DNA of 46,318 nt from a virus. A model generated the notes under the pieces. It was given only the letters and a program-made list of their open reading frames with translations. It did not search any database and was not told where the DNA came from. Position 1 is the first letter of the stretch, and each line of letters starts with the position of its first letter. Positions 5,979 through 14,679 of this stretch are shown here, piece after piece. The translations under genes were made by a program, and so were the position numbers. The stretch covers positions 1 through 46,318 of the IMG/VR virus record IMGVR_UViG_3300011115_000503. One strand, given 5' to 3'.

Positions 5979-7466
5979 TTAGGGTTTTGCCGCCTGTGAT
6001 TGTTTCCACTTTTGCAGTTGCGCCCATGTGCTACCAGCAGACGAGGGAGCACTTGAAGCTTGTGGAGCAGGAGCCGCAGAAGCCGCTGTAGGCACGTTTG
6101 ATTTAGTGTCAGATTTAGAACCCGTCTCTTCTTTGCCGGGGTAGAACCAAATTGGCGTTGTGTCCAAAGATGACTTAGTCGCCATCTCATCTTTCAGACT
6201 TCTAATTTTGTTTCTAAACTGACGATATTGATCGCTTGGAATTTGATCGTTTGCAGTCAATCTCAATTTGTTGCGCAAGCTGTTCAACTCAATGTCTCTG
6301 TATGCACCCAAACCTAATTGGTCAACGATACCAACAAAACCTGCTTGAGAGTTTGCCAAGCTTGGCGAACGAGCAATACTTAGCGCAGAAGCGGCGTCTG
6401 TCGGGTTGTTCAAAGTACCACGCAATTTGACTTCAAGATCAGCAATGTTCTTAATGAGCTTGTCAGCCTTGGCACGAGTAACTTCGTCGGGGTTTTTAAG
6501 CCTTGCAATAGTCGCGGCAACCAAGCCTTCAACAGCACCCTGCGTGTTGCCGGGGTTCTTGTCCAAGAACGCACGGAACTGAGAGAACAAGTCACCATTC
6601 TGAGCAACAGAGAACAAAGGTGCCAATGATGGATCAACAGCCAACTTGCGCAACGCGCTCAGGTCATCAAGAACTTCATGCGAACGTTCGGCTTCCAGAG
6701 AAGCTTTCTGACCTTCCTTGAGGAACTGACCAGCCTTCTCATTTGCGGCAAGAATGATTGCATCAGTCTTCGCAGTAAAGCCCATGCTTGCCCACTCGTC
6801 TGGGGACACACCAGCAGGTCGTGATCCTTCAACAGACTTAACAAATGCTTGCTGTTTTGCAGGGTCTGTTTCAATACCTTTGTACGTCGGATCATTGATG
6901 ATCTTCAGTGCAGGGTTCTTCATCAGTCGTTCTTGGATGCTTAATCCTGCTTCAGTTTCTGCGCGGCGACCAGACTCTAATTGCAGGCGATCTAAAATTG
7001 ATTTACCAATGTCAGAGTTGGGCGCAAGACTCAAGATCTTACGCAACTTAGCTGTGTCGTTCAGTCCTAACCTGTCGTACTCATCCATCTGCCGCGATTG
7101 CTCTTTGTTGGTCTCCATACCAATGCGCCCTTGAGCGACTTCTGCTCGCATGCGCTCAATGGTAGGGGCAATGGCACGTTGTGCTTCCACGCCCTCGCCA
7201 AGCGCCTCTGAAGCGCTTCCCAAAGACGCGGCAAAGCCACCCAGTTGGGGCTTCAAGAAACCTGCGGCAACCTTGAACCAGTTTGGATTTGCGTAACGCT
7301 CTTCCAATGACTTCACTAGCTTTTCTTGAGCGTCCAAAGTCTTTTGTTTTTCAGCGGCAATTGCTGGCACTTCATCGCCAACAGGATTCCACTTGCTTAC
7401 ATCCAAAGGACTTTTGATGTCAAAAGCTGGAGGGCTTGTTTTTTCTATGCTGTTTGGCGTAGCCAT
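5979..7466 (-). CDS. Probable internal virion (ejection) protein (495 aa)
   Basis: I recognise no named family. The protein is long, helical and alanine-rich. It has coiled-coil-like segments near residues 40-60 and 265-285, a central mixed domain, and a low-complexity Ala/Ser/Pro tail before a final SQAAKP. A good SD (AAGGATAAAAAATG) marks the start. It sits between the 355-aa protein and the virion transglycosylase, the usual place of T7 gp15-like internal proteins, so a role in the core or ejection conduit is inferred from position and composition. Confidence 0.6.
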   Translation of the reverse strand: MATPNSIEKTSPPAFDIKSPLDVSKWNPVGDEVPAIAAEKQKTLDAQEKLVKSLEERYANPNWFKVAAGFLKPQLGGFAASLGSASEALGEGVEAQRAIAPTIERMRAEVAQGRIGMETNKEQSRQMDEYDRLGLNDTAKLRKILSLAPNSDIGKSILDRLQLESGRRAETEAGLSIQERLMKNPALKIINDPTYKGIETDPAKQQAFVKSVEGSRPAGVSPDEWASMGFTAKTDAIILAANEKAGQFLKEGQKASLEAERSHEVLDDLSALRKLAVDPSLAPLFSVAQNGDLFSQFRAFLDKNPGNTQGAVEGLVAATIARLKNPDEVTRAKADKLIKNIADLEVKLRGTLNNPTDAASALSIARSPSLANSQAGFVGIVDQLGLGAYRDIELNSLRNKLRLTANDQIPSDQYRQFRNKIRSLKDEMATKSSLDTTPIWFYPGKEETGSKSDTKSNVPTAASAAPAPQASSAPSSAGSTWAQLQKWKQSQAAKP

Positions 7467-7477
7467 TTTTTATCCTT

Positions 7478-8545
7478 TTAACCTTCAAAATCACCAAGTG
7501 AATTGCTGTAATCGGCAATTTCTTGCGCTGTTGGGCCTTCACCTGCTCCAGTTGTGTCAATTGATCTAAAGTTTCCAAACATGTCTGTAACACCTGTACC
7601 ACTTGTCATGTTCTTCAGTGCGGCTTTCATGCTGTCGTATGGTGTTGTGCCGCCAGTGCCGGGCGTAAACATACCCATAGCGCCTGCGCCAACACCAGCC
7701 AAAGCAGACAGCGGAGACATCTCTGCTGTTGTCTTTGTCGTTGTAGGCACGTTGTAGCCACGGAGCATGCCTGACAGTGTAGACAAGTTGCTCAATGGGA
7801 ACAACTGCTCGTTTTGCTTCAGTGTGCGTTGCTGTTCGCCAAGAGTAGCCAAAGCATTGATGTCAGCTAAATTCAGCGCTTGATTTGTAGAAGCCAATTG
7901 ACCAGCAGTGTTACCCAAATTAGTCAAGTTCTGTTGACCCTGAGAAGCCAACGTACCCGCTGTGCTACCCATCTGAGCTTGAATTTGATTTTGCTTGATC
8001 GCAGTATCTAAGGCTGTTTGATATGCCTTGTCCATTGAGGCTGTTTGTTGACCAAGAATGTCACGGTTAGCATTCTGGATTGTTTGACCCAAAACTTCAG
8101 CACCACGCTTAGATCCAAACTGACCAGAACCCACAGCACCAGCAGTCGCTGAAGGTGCAAGGTTTTGCATGATGTTGCGCTGACCGATATTTCCGATCTG
8201 GTTAACTACACTGTTTGTGTATGGACTCATGTACCCTGTAGCGGCAGTGGCTGGGTTTGTTCCTGCGGCAGTCAAATAATCAGTGGCGGCTGACAGTGGG
8301 CTTGTCGAGTCACGAGCACTCATCAAAACGTTTTCAGCGGCAGTCAGTGTTGGCTTGAAAGCTCCCGCCGCACCTTGGACGTTCGCAAAAGCCGCCTCTT
8401 GTAACGGTTGCGAACCGACGTACTGTGCTCCCGTGGTGGGATCAACAGCCGCCGCACCCTTGGTCGCAATGTTGCTCAGGTAGTCCGTGTAAAAGCTGGG
8501 AGCTTCCGTTGCTTGTGTTTGGGAACTTTGCAGTAGGTTTGCCAT
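7478..8545 (-). CDS. Probable internal virion protein (355 aa)
   Basis: The protein is rich in Ala, Thr, Gln and Gly, with long helical stretches such as MDKAYQTALDTAIKQNQIQA and repeated Asn/Leu segments. A glycine-rich hydrophobic stretch (ALAGVGAGAMGMF) near the C-terminus could interact with membrane. It resembles, in composition and size, the smaller ejection proteins (T7 gp14 type) that lie just before larger internal proteins. No catalytic motif is visible. It is separated by 2 nt from the giant protein upstream and by 11 nt from the next gene, so it is one transcription unit with them. Confidence 0.58.
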   Translation of the reverse strand: MANLLQSSQTQATEAPSFYTDYLSNIATKGAAAVDPTTGAQYVGSQPLQEAAFANVQGAAGAFKPTLTAAENVLMSARDSTSPLSAATDYLTAAGTNPATAATGYMSPYTNSVVNQIGNIGQRNIMQNLAPSATAGAVGSGQFGSKRGAEVLGQTIQNANRDILGQQTASMDKAYQTALDTAIKQNQIQAQMGSTAGTLASQGQQNLTNLGNTAGQLASTNQALNLADINALATLGEQQRTLKQNEQLFPLSNLSTLSGMLRGYNVPTTTKTTAEMSPLSALAGVGAGAMGMFTPGTGGTTPYDSMKAALKNMTSGTGVTDMFGNFRSIDTTGAGEGPTAQEIADYSNSLGDFEG

Positions 8546-8547
8546 GA

Positions 8548-11500
8548 TTAGCCTTTCGCCATTCTGAGGTAGTCCAGAGGACTTTTCGCCTTTGGAGGTA
8601 TTTTACTAGTAGGAGCAGATCTTTTGTGCGCTCTAAGCTCTTCGCGCATCGCATCGAGCAATTTTGCACCTTGTTTGTTGTCACCGCCACCAATGGCAGT
8701 TACGAAAGCTTCAGGGAATACGTACTCACCGTCTGCAATTCTTGCAGGGACAGCCGAACCACCCGAAGACATCGAATGAGGCACTTTCTTTTGGAAACCC
8801 GCTAAAGCTTCAGCACCAGCCTTACTTGAGCCGTCACCCAAAGCCGCAACAGCGTCAGCGTCAATCACGTAGTCTCCATCGTGGAGCATGGCAGGGATGT
8901 CGTCGGATTGACCAGTACCATCACCTGTTGCGTAGTAACCAGTCAACCCAGTGATGAACTCAGGATTGTGACCCTTTGGAGCGGCTTTTGCGTATTTGTC
9001 AGGCAAACCCCCCTTGGCATATCCACCAAGCGCTCTAGGAGCCTTTGCGATGCCTTCTCTGAGGTGCTTGATGCCCATTAACTTTAAGGGACTGTCAACA
9101 CCACCAGTTCCAACAACGGGAGCGGCACTCAGACCCTTAGCTGACTCAATGTATTTGGGGTTCATTTGATCCAAGATACTGCCACCAGAAGCGGCAAACT
9201 TAGTACCGTATTTTTCAGCCATTTGTTCGGGTGTCAATTTAGCGTCCTCTTCAGCCATGAACTCTTCATAAGTCTTGTCTTTGTCAGACTTTTTGTCTTT
9301 CTTGTCTTCTTTTTCAGACGCTTTTTCTTCTTCAGGTGGCTTAAATCCACGCTCTTCTAAGACCGATTGCATCTCAGGAGTCAAAGAACTGAAAAGTTGC
9401 TTCAAAGACGCCAACTGCATAGCCTTCTCTTTACCAGCGCCCTTCAAGAATTGCGGTGAACTGTCGAGGACTGGATCAGCAAAGTCGCTGGGGCTGTACT
9501 TTGACGCTGTAGTCGGCTTGCGCGGTAATACAGGGGGTTTAGATACTGAAACAGTAGTGGAAAGAGGGCTAACAGAAGGTGTTGATGATGTTTCCGAGAC
9601 GGTGCTTTTTAAAGCATCTAACGGGTCTACCGTCAAAACATCGCTTGTGGGCAACCCACCAACAACTGAAGATACAGAAGTGACTGGAAGATCTGCGTTT
9701 GCAACTACATCCGCATTTGCATCAGTATTTGCGTTGGTAACAACATTTGTATCTGCATTAACGTTTGTAGTGACATTTGTGTTGGCGTCAACATTTGCAT
9801 CAGTGGTTACATTGGTGTTTGCATTTACCGCAGTATTCACGGCAGTGTTGATCGCTGTGTTCACGTCTACACCAGCTTCAATAGCCGCTTGAACAGCCGC
9901 ATTGATAGCAACAGTGGAATCTACTCCAGCGTTGATCGCCGCATTTACAGCGGTGGCAACAGAAGTGTTGGCATTTGTTCCAGCCTCAATTGCTGTAGTT
10001 ATTGCGGTCGTAATGGAAGTGTTGACATCAGCACCAGCATTGATCGCGGCAGTTATCGCGTTACCGACCACTGTATTTGCATCAGCACCCACATTTACTG
10101 CGGCATTCACAGCGGTCGTAATAGCGGTTGAAACGTTTGTACCAGCATTGATTGAGGCGGTCACGGCGGCAGTCGTTGCTGTATTTGCGGCAGTCGTTGC
10201 ATCTGCACCTACGGCAACTGCGGCAGTAACACTGTTTGAAATAGCTGTAGAAACATCCGTACCAGATGTGATCGCAGAAGTCACAGCGGCTGTAGTAGCG
10301 GCATTCGTAGCAGTCGTAACACTTGCACCAGCATCTACAGCGGCAGTGACAGCGGTCGATACAGCAGTCGTCACATCTGTACCCGCCGCAATAGAAGCAG
10401 TCACCGCCGCAGTAGTAGCAGTGGTTGCGGCTGTACCTACATCAGCGCCAGCATCAACTGCGGCTGTAACAGAAGTTGAGATAGCTGTAGCAGTGTCTGT
10501 ACCAGCGGCAACGGAAGCAGTAACGGCGGATGTCACAGCGGCGTTGCTTGCTGTTGTAACGTCAGCACCAGCAGTAACAGCCGAACTGACAGCAGTTGTA
10601 ATGGCTGTTGAAACATCTGTCCCAGCGGTTACGGAAGCAGTCACAGCGGCAGATGTGGCAACTGTAGCGGCAGTAGATGCGTCTGCTCCAGCGGCGACAG
10701 CGGCGGCAACGCTACTTGTGATCGCAGTAGAGGTATCCGCTCCAGCAGTTATAGAAGCTGTAACAGCCGCTGTAGTTGCGGCGTTTGTCGCTGTCGTTAC
10801 ATTAACACCATTGTCCACAGCCGCCTTCACAGCAGTTGCAACAGACGAAGTCACATCTGCACCAGCAGTTATGGCGGATGTAACGGCTGAGTCCACAACC
10901 ACAGAACTATCAGCGCCACCTGTAATGGCGGATGTTACTGTCGAATCAATCGCCAAAGTAGAGTCAGCACCTGCAGTAATTGCAGAAGAAATTGACGAGG
11001 TGATCGTTTCACCTACGTCTGCCCCACTATCAAGAGCAGAAGACACTGCGGTAATGATCGAGGAGTTAGCGTCAGCACCGTTTGTGATAGCTGAACCAAC
11101 CGAAGTACCAACAGCCACGCTGACACTTGCACCATTAGACAAAGAGTTCTGAACGGAGTTTGTGATGGCGGTATTGACACCACCAGCGTCTCCTGAAGTT
11201 ACAGCGGCAGTGATGTCGTTGTTGATGTTGGTGGCAGTCACAGCATTTGCTGTAGAGCTTGCACCCTTACCAACACCCATCTCAATCACACCTTGCGTCA
11301 AGATCTTATTGGCGTCAAGACCTTGTCCAAGTGCAAGCTGGCTTGCGGCGGCTTGAGCCGAGCCTTCAACAAGCTCTCCAACAGAGTTCTTGGCAATCAT
11401 CTTTGAAAGGACTTTGCCTTCAACAGCACCACCTGTTACACCCGTTGCAATCATCGCCGCAATAGAGGAATTACGAGCCGCTATTCGTGCCTCAGCCTCA

Positions 11501-14442
11501 GGCATTTTTTGAGCAATAGCCGATTTGTATGTGTCGTTGTAAGCCGCTCCGCCAGATTCCATCATGTCGTTGGCAAGCGAGATTCCATAACGAGCAATCT
11601 TGCTACCAGTCTTCATCGCCATGCCGACGCCGGGGACTTCCTCAAAAGCTTCAGTAAGAACCCAGTTAGCCGCGCCAAGAGGGTTGTTAAATGCAGAAGA
11701 CATCAATGCGGCTGTCTTTCCTGCCAATCCTTCAGCGTTGTCAACATCTTCACCAATTTGTTGCTGTTGAAGTTTAATTTTTGGATCAGAGATTGATGTT
11801 GCAAACGTATCTACTTGACCAGCCAATTCACGCAGTTTGTTTCCTGCATCGGTAGACTTACCAGCCACTAGATCAATAATTCCACCAGCATTCCCAAGCA
11901 AGTTACCACCTGCCTGAACAGCCGCTACTGGACTGTTTGCAACAGCACCAAAGAACGTAGTCATGGCATCAGCCACACCGTTGGTAATCTTGCCAGCAGT
12001 AGTCTTCAGCAACTCATTGCTACCGTAGTTTTTGCTACCAGACACAGTGTTGCCCATAGCATCAACGACCAAATCATCATCAGGATTTATCGCTTTATTT
12101 TGCAATGCAACATTTGCACGAGTTGCCGCATCACGAGCCGCCATGTCATTTTGAGCTTTAACAACTGCTCGCATTTCTGGCGTCATGTTTGCCATATTGG
12201 TGTCGCTGATAGCTTTAAGGACAGCTTCACCTTCACTAATTGCATTAGCATTACGTGCGGCAATCAGTGCTTTTTGCTCTGGTGTTCCGCTTGCAAGATT
12301 TTTAGCGTTAAGAGCGGCGGCTTGCTCCTCAGCAGTGCTGGTGCTAAAAGTCTGCCCTTGCCATGTGAAGTTCTGACCTGCACCAAGACCTTCACGAGCA
12401 AGTTTGTATGCTTCGCTCTTTGATGGGGCGTTAGCGATGTTGTTCTTCAACTCTTCTGCTTTGGCTTCAGCAAGTGCTTGATCTACAGCAGAGTTAGACG
12501 CACCCATTGTGTAAATACTGCCGTTGTACTCAAATTGAGTTGCATTAGGATTACGAGCTTTTGCAAGGGCTTGAGCTTCTTGTTCAGTGTCAGCTTCGCT
12601 GTTCCCAATTTTTACAACTTTAGCGGCATTGTCTTTGGCATTTGCGGCGGCTTGGGCATCTACACCTGCCATATCACTACCAGCTAAGTTAGCGGCGGTG
12701 TTTGTTTTTAATGCTTCAGCCTCAAGTTGGGCAATGGTATTTTCGGCATTGTTGTTGCCAGCAGTGTATGTTTGACCATCAAAAATAAACTTGTTGTAAC
12801 CCTGATCAGTCGCAAACTTAGCGGCGGCGTTTACATCGCGAGCACCAGAAGCATCAATGGTTAATTGATTATCAAGTTCTTTTGCGACCGAGGCGTCCAG
12901 ACCACTAGGTGTAGTGCCTGCTGTAGTGCCTAATCCACCTGTCGGTGTGAAATAAGGTGAAACAACTTGATCTGTCTTTTCGTTTCTTACTTTGGCAACT
13001 TCAGCATTTGCCGCCGCAATTGCAGTGTTGATGACGATCTGATCCAATGGCTTACCTGAGATCACACCAGTCACGGCATTGATAGCCATGTTCTTCTGCG
13101 CAGGGGTTAGGTCTTTGAACCCATCAATGTTGCCCATAAGAGCATTGACAGCGCCAGAAGTACCGCCAGAGACAGCACCCCTCATCATGGCGTTTCCAAC
13201 GTCTTGACCGCTCAATAACGCTGTAGCACCTGATACTGCGGCGTTTTGGAAACCTCTAGTCAAACTGTCTGTAACGCCTGCTGGCAATCCAAGATCTTTG
13301 ATGAAGGACGTACCTTCTTTGACCGCATCGAGTCCGGGGATCTGCGCACCCGCATAACTGATTGCCGCACTCTTAATGGCATCACCGATGTCTTTTCCAC
13401 TAAGCACCTGAACCGCCATGTTTGCGGCGATCTGCTCAGGAATGGACAAACCACCTGTAGCTACAGCCAACGCAATCTGACCCAGTGGGCCGAGATCATC
13501 CATGATCGCCTTCAGATCATTGGATGACGCACCCGTCGTATAGAAGTATGGGTTGCCTTGTGCATCAAACTGAACACGATAGGCGGTGTTTCCAGATCCA
13601 GCATACGTGCCTGACCATGCATTGCCAGTACCACGCTCACCATAGTCGTTGATCAGCGCTTGACCTGTAGCCTTGTTTCCAATGACTTGTTGAGTTCCAA
13701 CAGGAGCAACGTACCCTTCATCAGTCTGAGTAACTTTGCTTGGATCTACAGGGTTACCTTTTGAGTCTGTATAACCAACAATTCTTTGCGTATAGATAGG
13801 GCCGTTCTCATCGTATTGACCAGTATCTATTTGTTCAATCTTTGGGGTTACAGCTTCATCAACAGTTTTGTTGATCATGCCAACTTGATTGATGTCAGTC
13901 ACACCATTAGCCGCAAGCTGTTCAGCCATTGCTCTAGCATTAGCCTCAGCAGAACCAAAACCTTCACCTTGCCACTTGGCAGTCGTTCCTTGAGCAATGA
14001 TCTGCTGTGCCAATTTGTCAGCAACAGTTGTGTCAATCTTGTAGTCTTTTCCAGTAAGCTGAATAGTTTTTTGATTTGTAGGAGTCTGATCAACAGAATC
14101 AAGACCACTAACAGTAGCTGTATCAGTTACAAGGTTTCCACTACTATCAAAAATTCGACCATCAGCAAGTCGGAACGTTCCATTCCCTAAGTCAGTTACA
14201 TTGTCAGCGGCGGCTTTTTGTTGTGCGGCATATTCACGTTCTGCTTGAGCATTAGTTTCGGCACGTTTACGCTCCATTTCAGCTTGTTCTGGGGTTATAG
14301 CCGAAGCAAGACCGCCAGCAGTAGTTGCTGAAGTGGTTACAGGATCAACCGCTAAATTAGATAGACCACTAGGTGTTGCATCTACCCCAGCAACATCGCC
14401 AGTATCTTCAAATGCGTTTCTGTATGAACCTTGGAGTGCCAT
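8548..14442 (-). CDS. Giant repetitive internal virion protein (1964 aa)
   Basis: This is the largest gene in the window. Residues 1-1050 are helical and Ala-rich, with recurring short units that contain an aromatic mid-point (FEYNGSIYTMG, FIFDGQTYTAG, FTWQGQTFSTS). Several Gly/Ala-rich hydrophobic stretches lie near 350-480. Residues about 1109-1527 are an array of 18- and 22-residue repeats. A Thr/Asn/Val-rich stalk follows, then a lysine-rich segment (EKASEKEDKKDKKSDKDKT). The C-terminal about 170 residues carry two copies of a DG(D/E)YV...A(L/I)G.G motif and three GG motifs. Size, order and the neighbouring transglycosylase suggest an ejection protein that spans the envelope or fills the core. 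No enzyme motif was recognised. SD AGGA precedes the start. Confidence 0.7.
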   Translation of the reverse strand: MALQGSYRNAFEDTGDVAGVDATPSGLSNLAVDPVTTSATTAGGLASAITPEQAEMERKRAETNAQAEREYAAQQKAAADNVTDLGNGTFRLADGRIFDSSGNLVTDTATVSGLDSVDQTPTNQKTIQLTGKDYKIDTTVADKLAQQIIAQGTTAKWQGEGFGSAEANARAMAEQLAANGVTDINQVGMINKTVDEAVTPKIEQIDTGQYDENGPIYTQRIVGYTDSKGNPVDPSKVTQTDEGYVAPVGTQQVIGNKATGQALINDYGERGTGNAWSGTYAGSGNTAYRVQFDAQGNPYFYTTGASSNDLKAIMDDLGPLGQIALAVATGGLSIPEQIAANMAVQVLSGKDIGDAIKSAAISYAGAQIPGLDAVKEGTSFIKDLGLPAGVTDSLTRGFQNAAVSGATALLSGQDVGNAMMRGAVSGGTSGAVNALMGNIDGFKDLTPAQKNMAINAVTGVISGKPLDQIVINTAIAAANAEVAKVRNEKTDQVVSPYFTPTGGLGTTAGTTPSGLDASVAKELDNQLTIDASGARDVNAAAKFATDQGYNKFIFDGQTYTAGNNNAENTIAQLEAEALKTNTAANLAGSDMAGVDAQAAANAKDNAAKVVKIGNSEADTEQEAQALAKARNPNATQFEYNGSIYTMGASNSAVDQALAEAKAEELKNNIANAPSKSEAYKLAREGLGAGQNFTWQGQTFSTSTAEEQAAALNAKNLASGTPEQKALIAARNANAISEGEAVLKAISDTNMANMTPEMRAVVKAQNDMAARDAATRANVALQNKAINPDDDLVVDAMGNTVSGSKNYGSNELLKTTAGKITNGVADAMTTFFGAVANSPVAAVQAGGNLLGNAGGIIDLVAGKSTDAGNKLRELAGQVDTFATSISDPKIKLQQQQIGEDVDNAEGLAGKTAALMSSAFNNPLGAANWVLTEAFEEVPGVGMAMKTGSKIARYGISLANDMMESGGAAYNDTYKSAIAQKMPEAEARIAARNSSIAAMIATGVTGGAVEGKVLSKMIAKNSVGELVEGSAQAAASQLALGQGLDANKILTQGVIEMGVGKGASSTANAVTATNINNDITAAVTSGDAGGVNTAITNSVQNSLSNGASVSVAVGTSVGSAITNGADANSSIITAVSSALDSGADVGETITSSISSAITAGADSTLAIDSTVTSAITGGADSSVVVDSAVTSAITAGADVTSSVATAVKAAVDNGVNVTTATNAATTAAVTASITAGADTSTAITSSVAAAVAAGADASTAATVATSAAVTASVTAGTDVSTAITTAVSSAVTAGADVTTASNAAVTSAVTASVAAGTDTATAISTSVTAAVDAGADVGTAATTATTAAVTASIAAGTDVTTAVSTAVTAAVDAGASVTTATNAATTAAVTSAITSGTDVSTAISNSVTAAVAVGADATTAANTATTAAVTASINAGTNVSTAITTAVNAAVNVGADANTVVGNAITAAINAGADVNTSITTAITTAIEAGTNANTSVATAVNAAINAGVDSTVAINAAVQAAIEAGVDVNTAINTAVNTAVNANTNVTTDANVDANTNVTTNVNADTNVVTNANTDANADVVANADLPVTSVSSVVGGLPTSDVLTVDPLDALKSTVSETSSTPSVSPLSTTVSVSKPPVLPRKPTTASKYSPSDFADPVLDSSPQFLKGAGKEKAMQLASLKQLFSSLTPEMQSVLEERGFKPPEEEKASEKEDKKDKKSDKDKTYEEFMAEEDAKLTPEQMAEKYGTKFAASGGSILDQMNPKYIESAKGLSAAPVVGTGGVDSPLKLMGIKHLREGIAKAPRALGGYAKGGLPDKYAKAAPKGHNPEFITGLTGYYATGDGTGQSDDIPAMLHDGDYVIDADAVAALGDGSSKAGAEALAGFQKKVPHSMSSGGSAVPARIADGEYVFPEAFVTAIGGGDNKQGAKLLDAMREELRAHKRSAPTSKIPPKAKSPLDYLRMAKG
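9862..11118 (-). repeat. Coding repeat array: about 22 units of 18 or 22 residues
   Basis: At protein level each 18-residue unit follows the pattern [T/S]-A-I-T-T-A-V-x-A-A-V-x-A-G-A-D-V-[T/N]. In the middle of the array six 22-residue variants (TA-T-N-A-A-T-T-A-A-V-T-A-S-I-x-A-G-T-D-V-x) alternate with 18-residue units, giving a 40-residue higher-order repeat. Units differ by many silent and conservative changes, so this is an old, selected array rather than a recent slippage product. Eighteen residues equals five alpha-helical turns, so each unit is probably a helix ended by the GAD turn. Confidence 0.8.
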
Positions 14443-14445
14443 TTT

Positions 14446-14679
14446 TTATCCTGCTATGCTCATAATGCCAACCATTTGTTCTGCCCAGTCTTGCCATGTC
14501 TCGCATAGGCGCTGATCAGGAATTGCTGATTGACCAAAAAGTCCAATACCGTTAATACCGTCAACCCAGTCGCGCCACTTGTCTTCTGAAACTGAACCAA
14601 TGTCGTTTGCCGAAAACAACTCCGCCATCAGACTACAGTAAAAGTCCCATTCCATGTTGCGAGGGTCGTAGGTAACCAT
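14446..14679 (-). CDS. Small acidic, Trp-rich protein (77 aa)
   Basis: I do not recognise this protein. It has six tryptophans in 77 residues (for example KWRDWVDG and ETWQDWAEQMVG), is acidic overall, and has no membrane segment. The start overlaps the stop of the hub gene by 1 nt, and its stop lies 3 nt before the giant gene, so it is co-translated with virion genes. It may be a chaperone or a minor structural protein. Confidence 0.62.
   Translation of the reverse strand: MVTYDPRNMEWDFYCSLMAELFSANDIGSVSEDKWRDWVDGINGIGLFGQSAIPDQRLCETWQDWAEQMVGIMSIAG

Noticed and set aside
9862-11118. CRISPR-like regular repeats
   Set aside because: The period is 54 or 66 nt with diverged codons and an intact reading frame; there are no identical direct repeats with unique spacers.
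9902-11152. 416-codon plus-strand open frame with repeats, opposite the giant gene
   Set aside because: It is the mirror of the Ala/Thr/Val repeat codons on the other strand. It has no ribosome site or promoter and runs against the whole late cluster.
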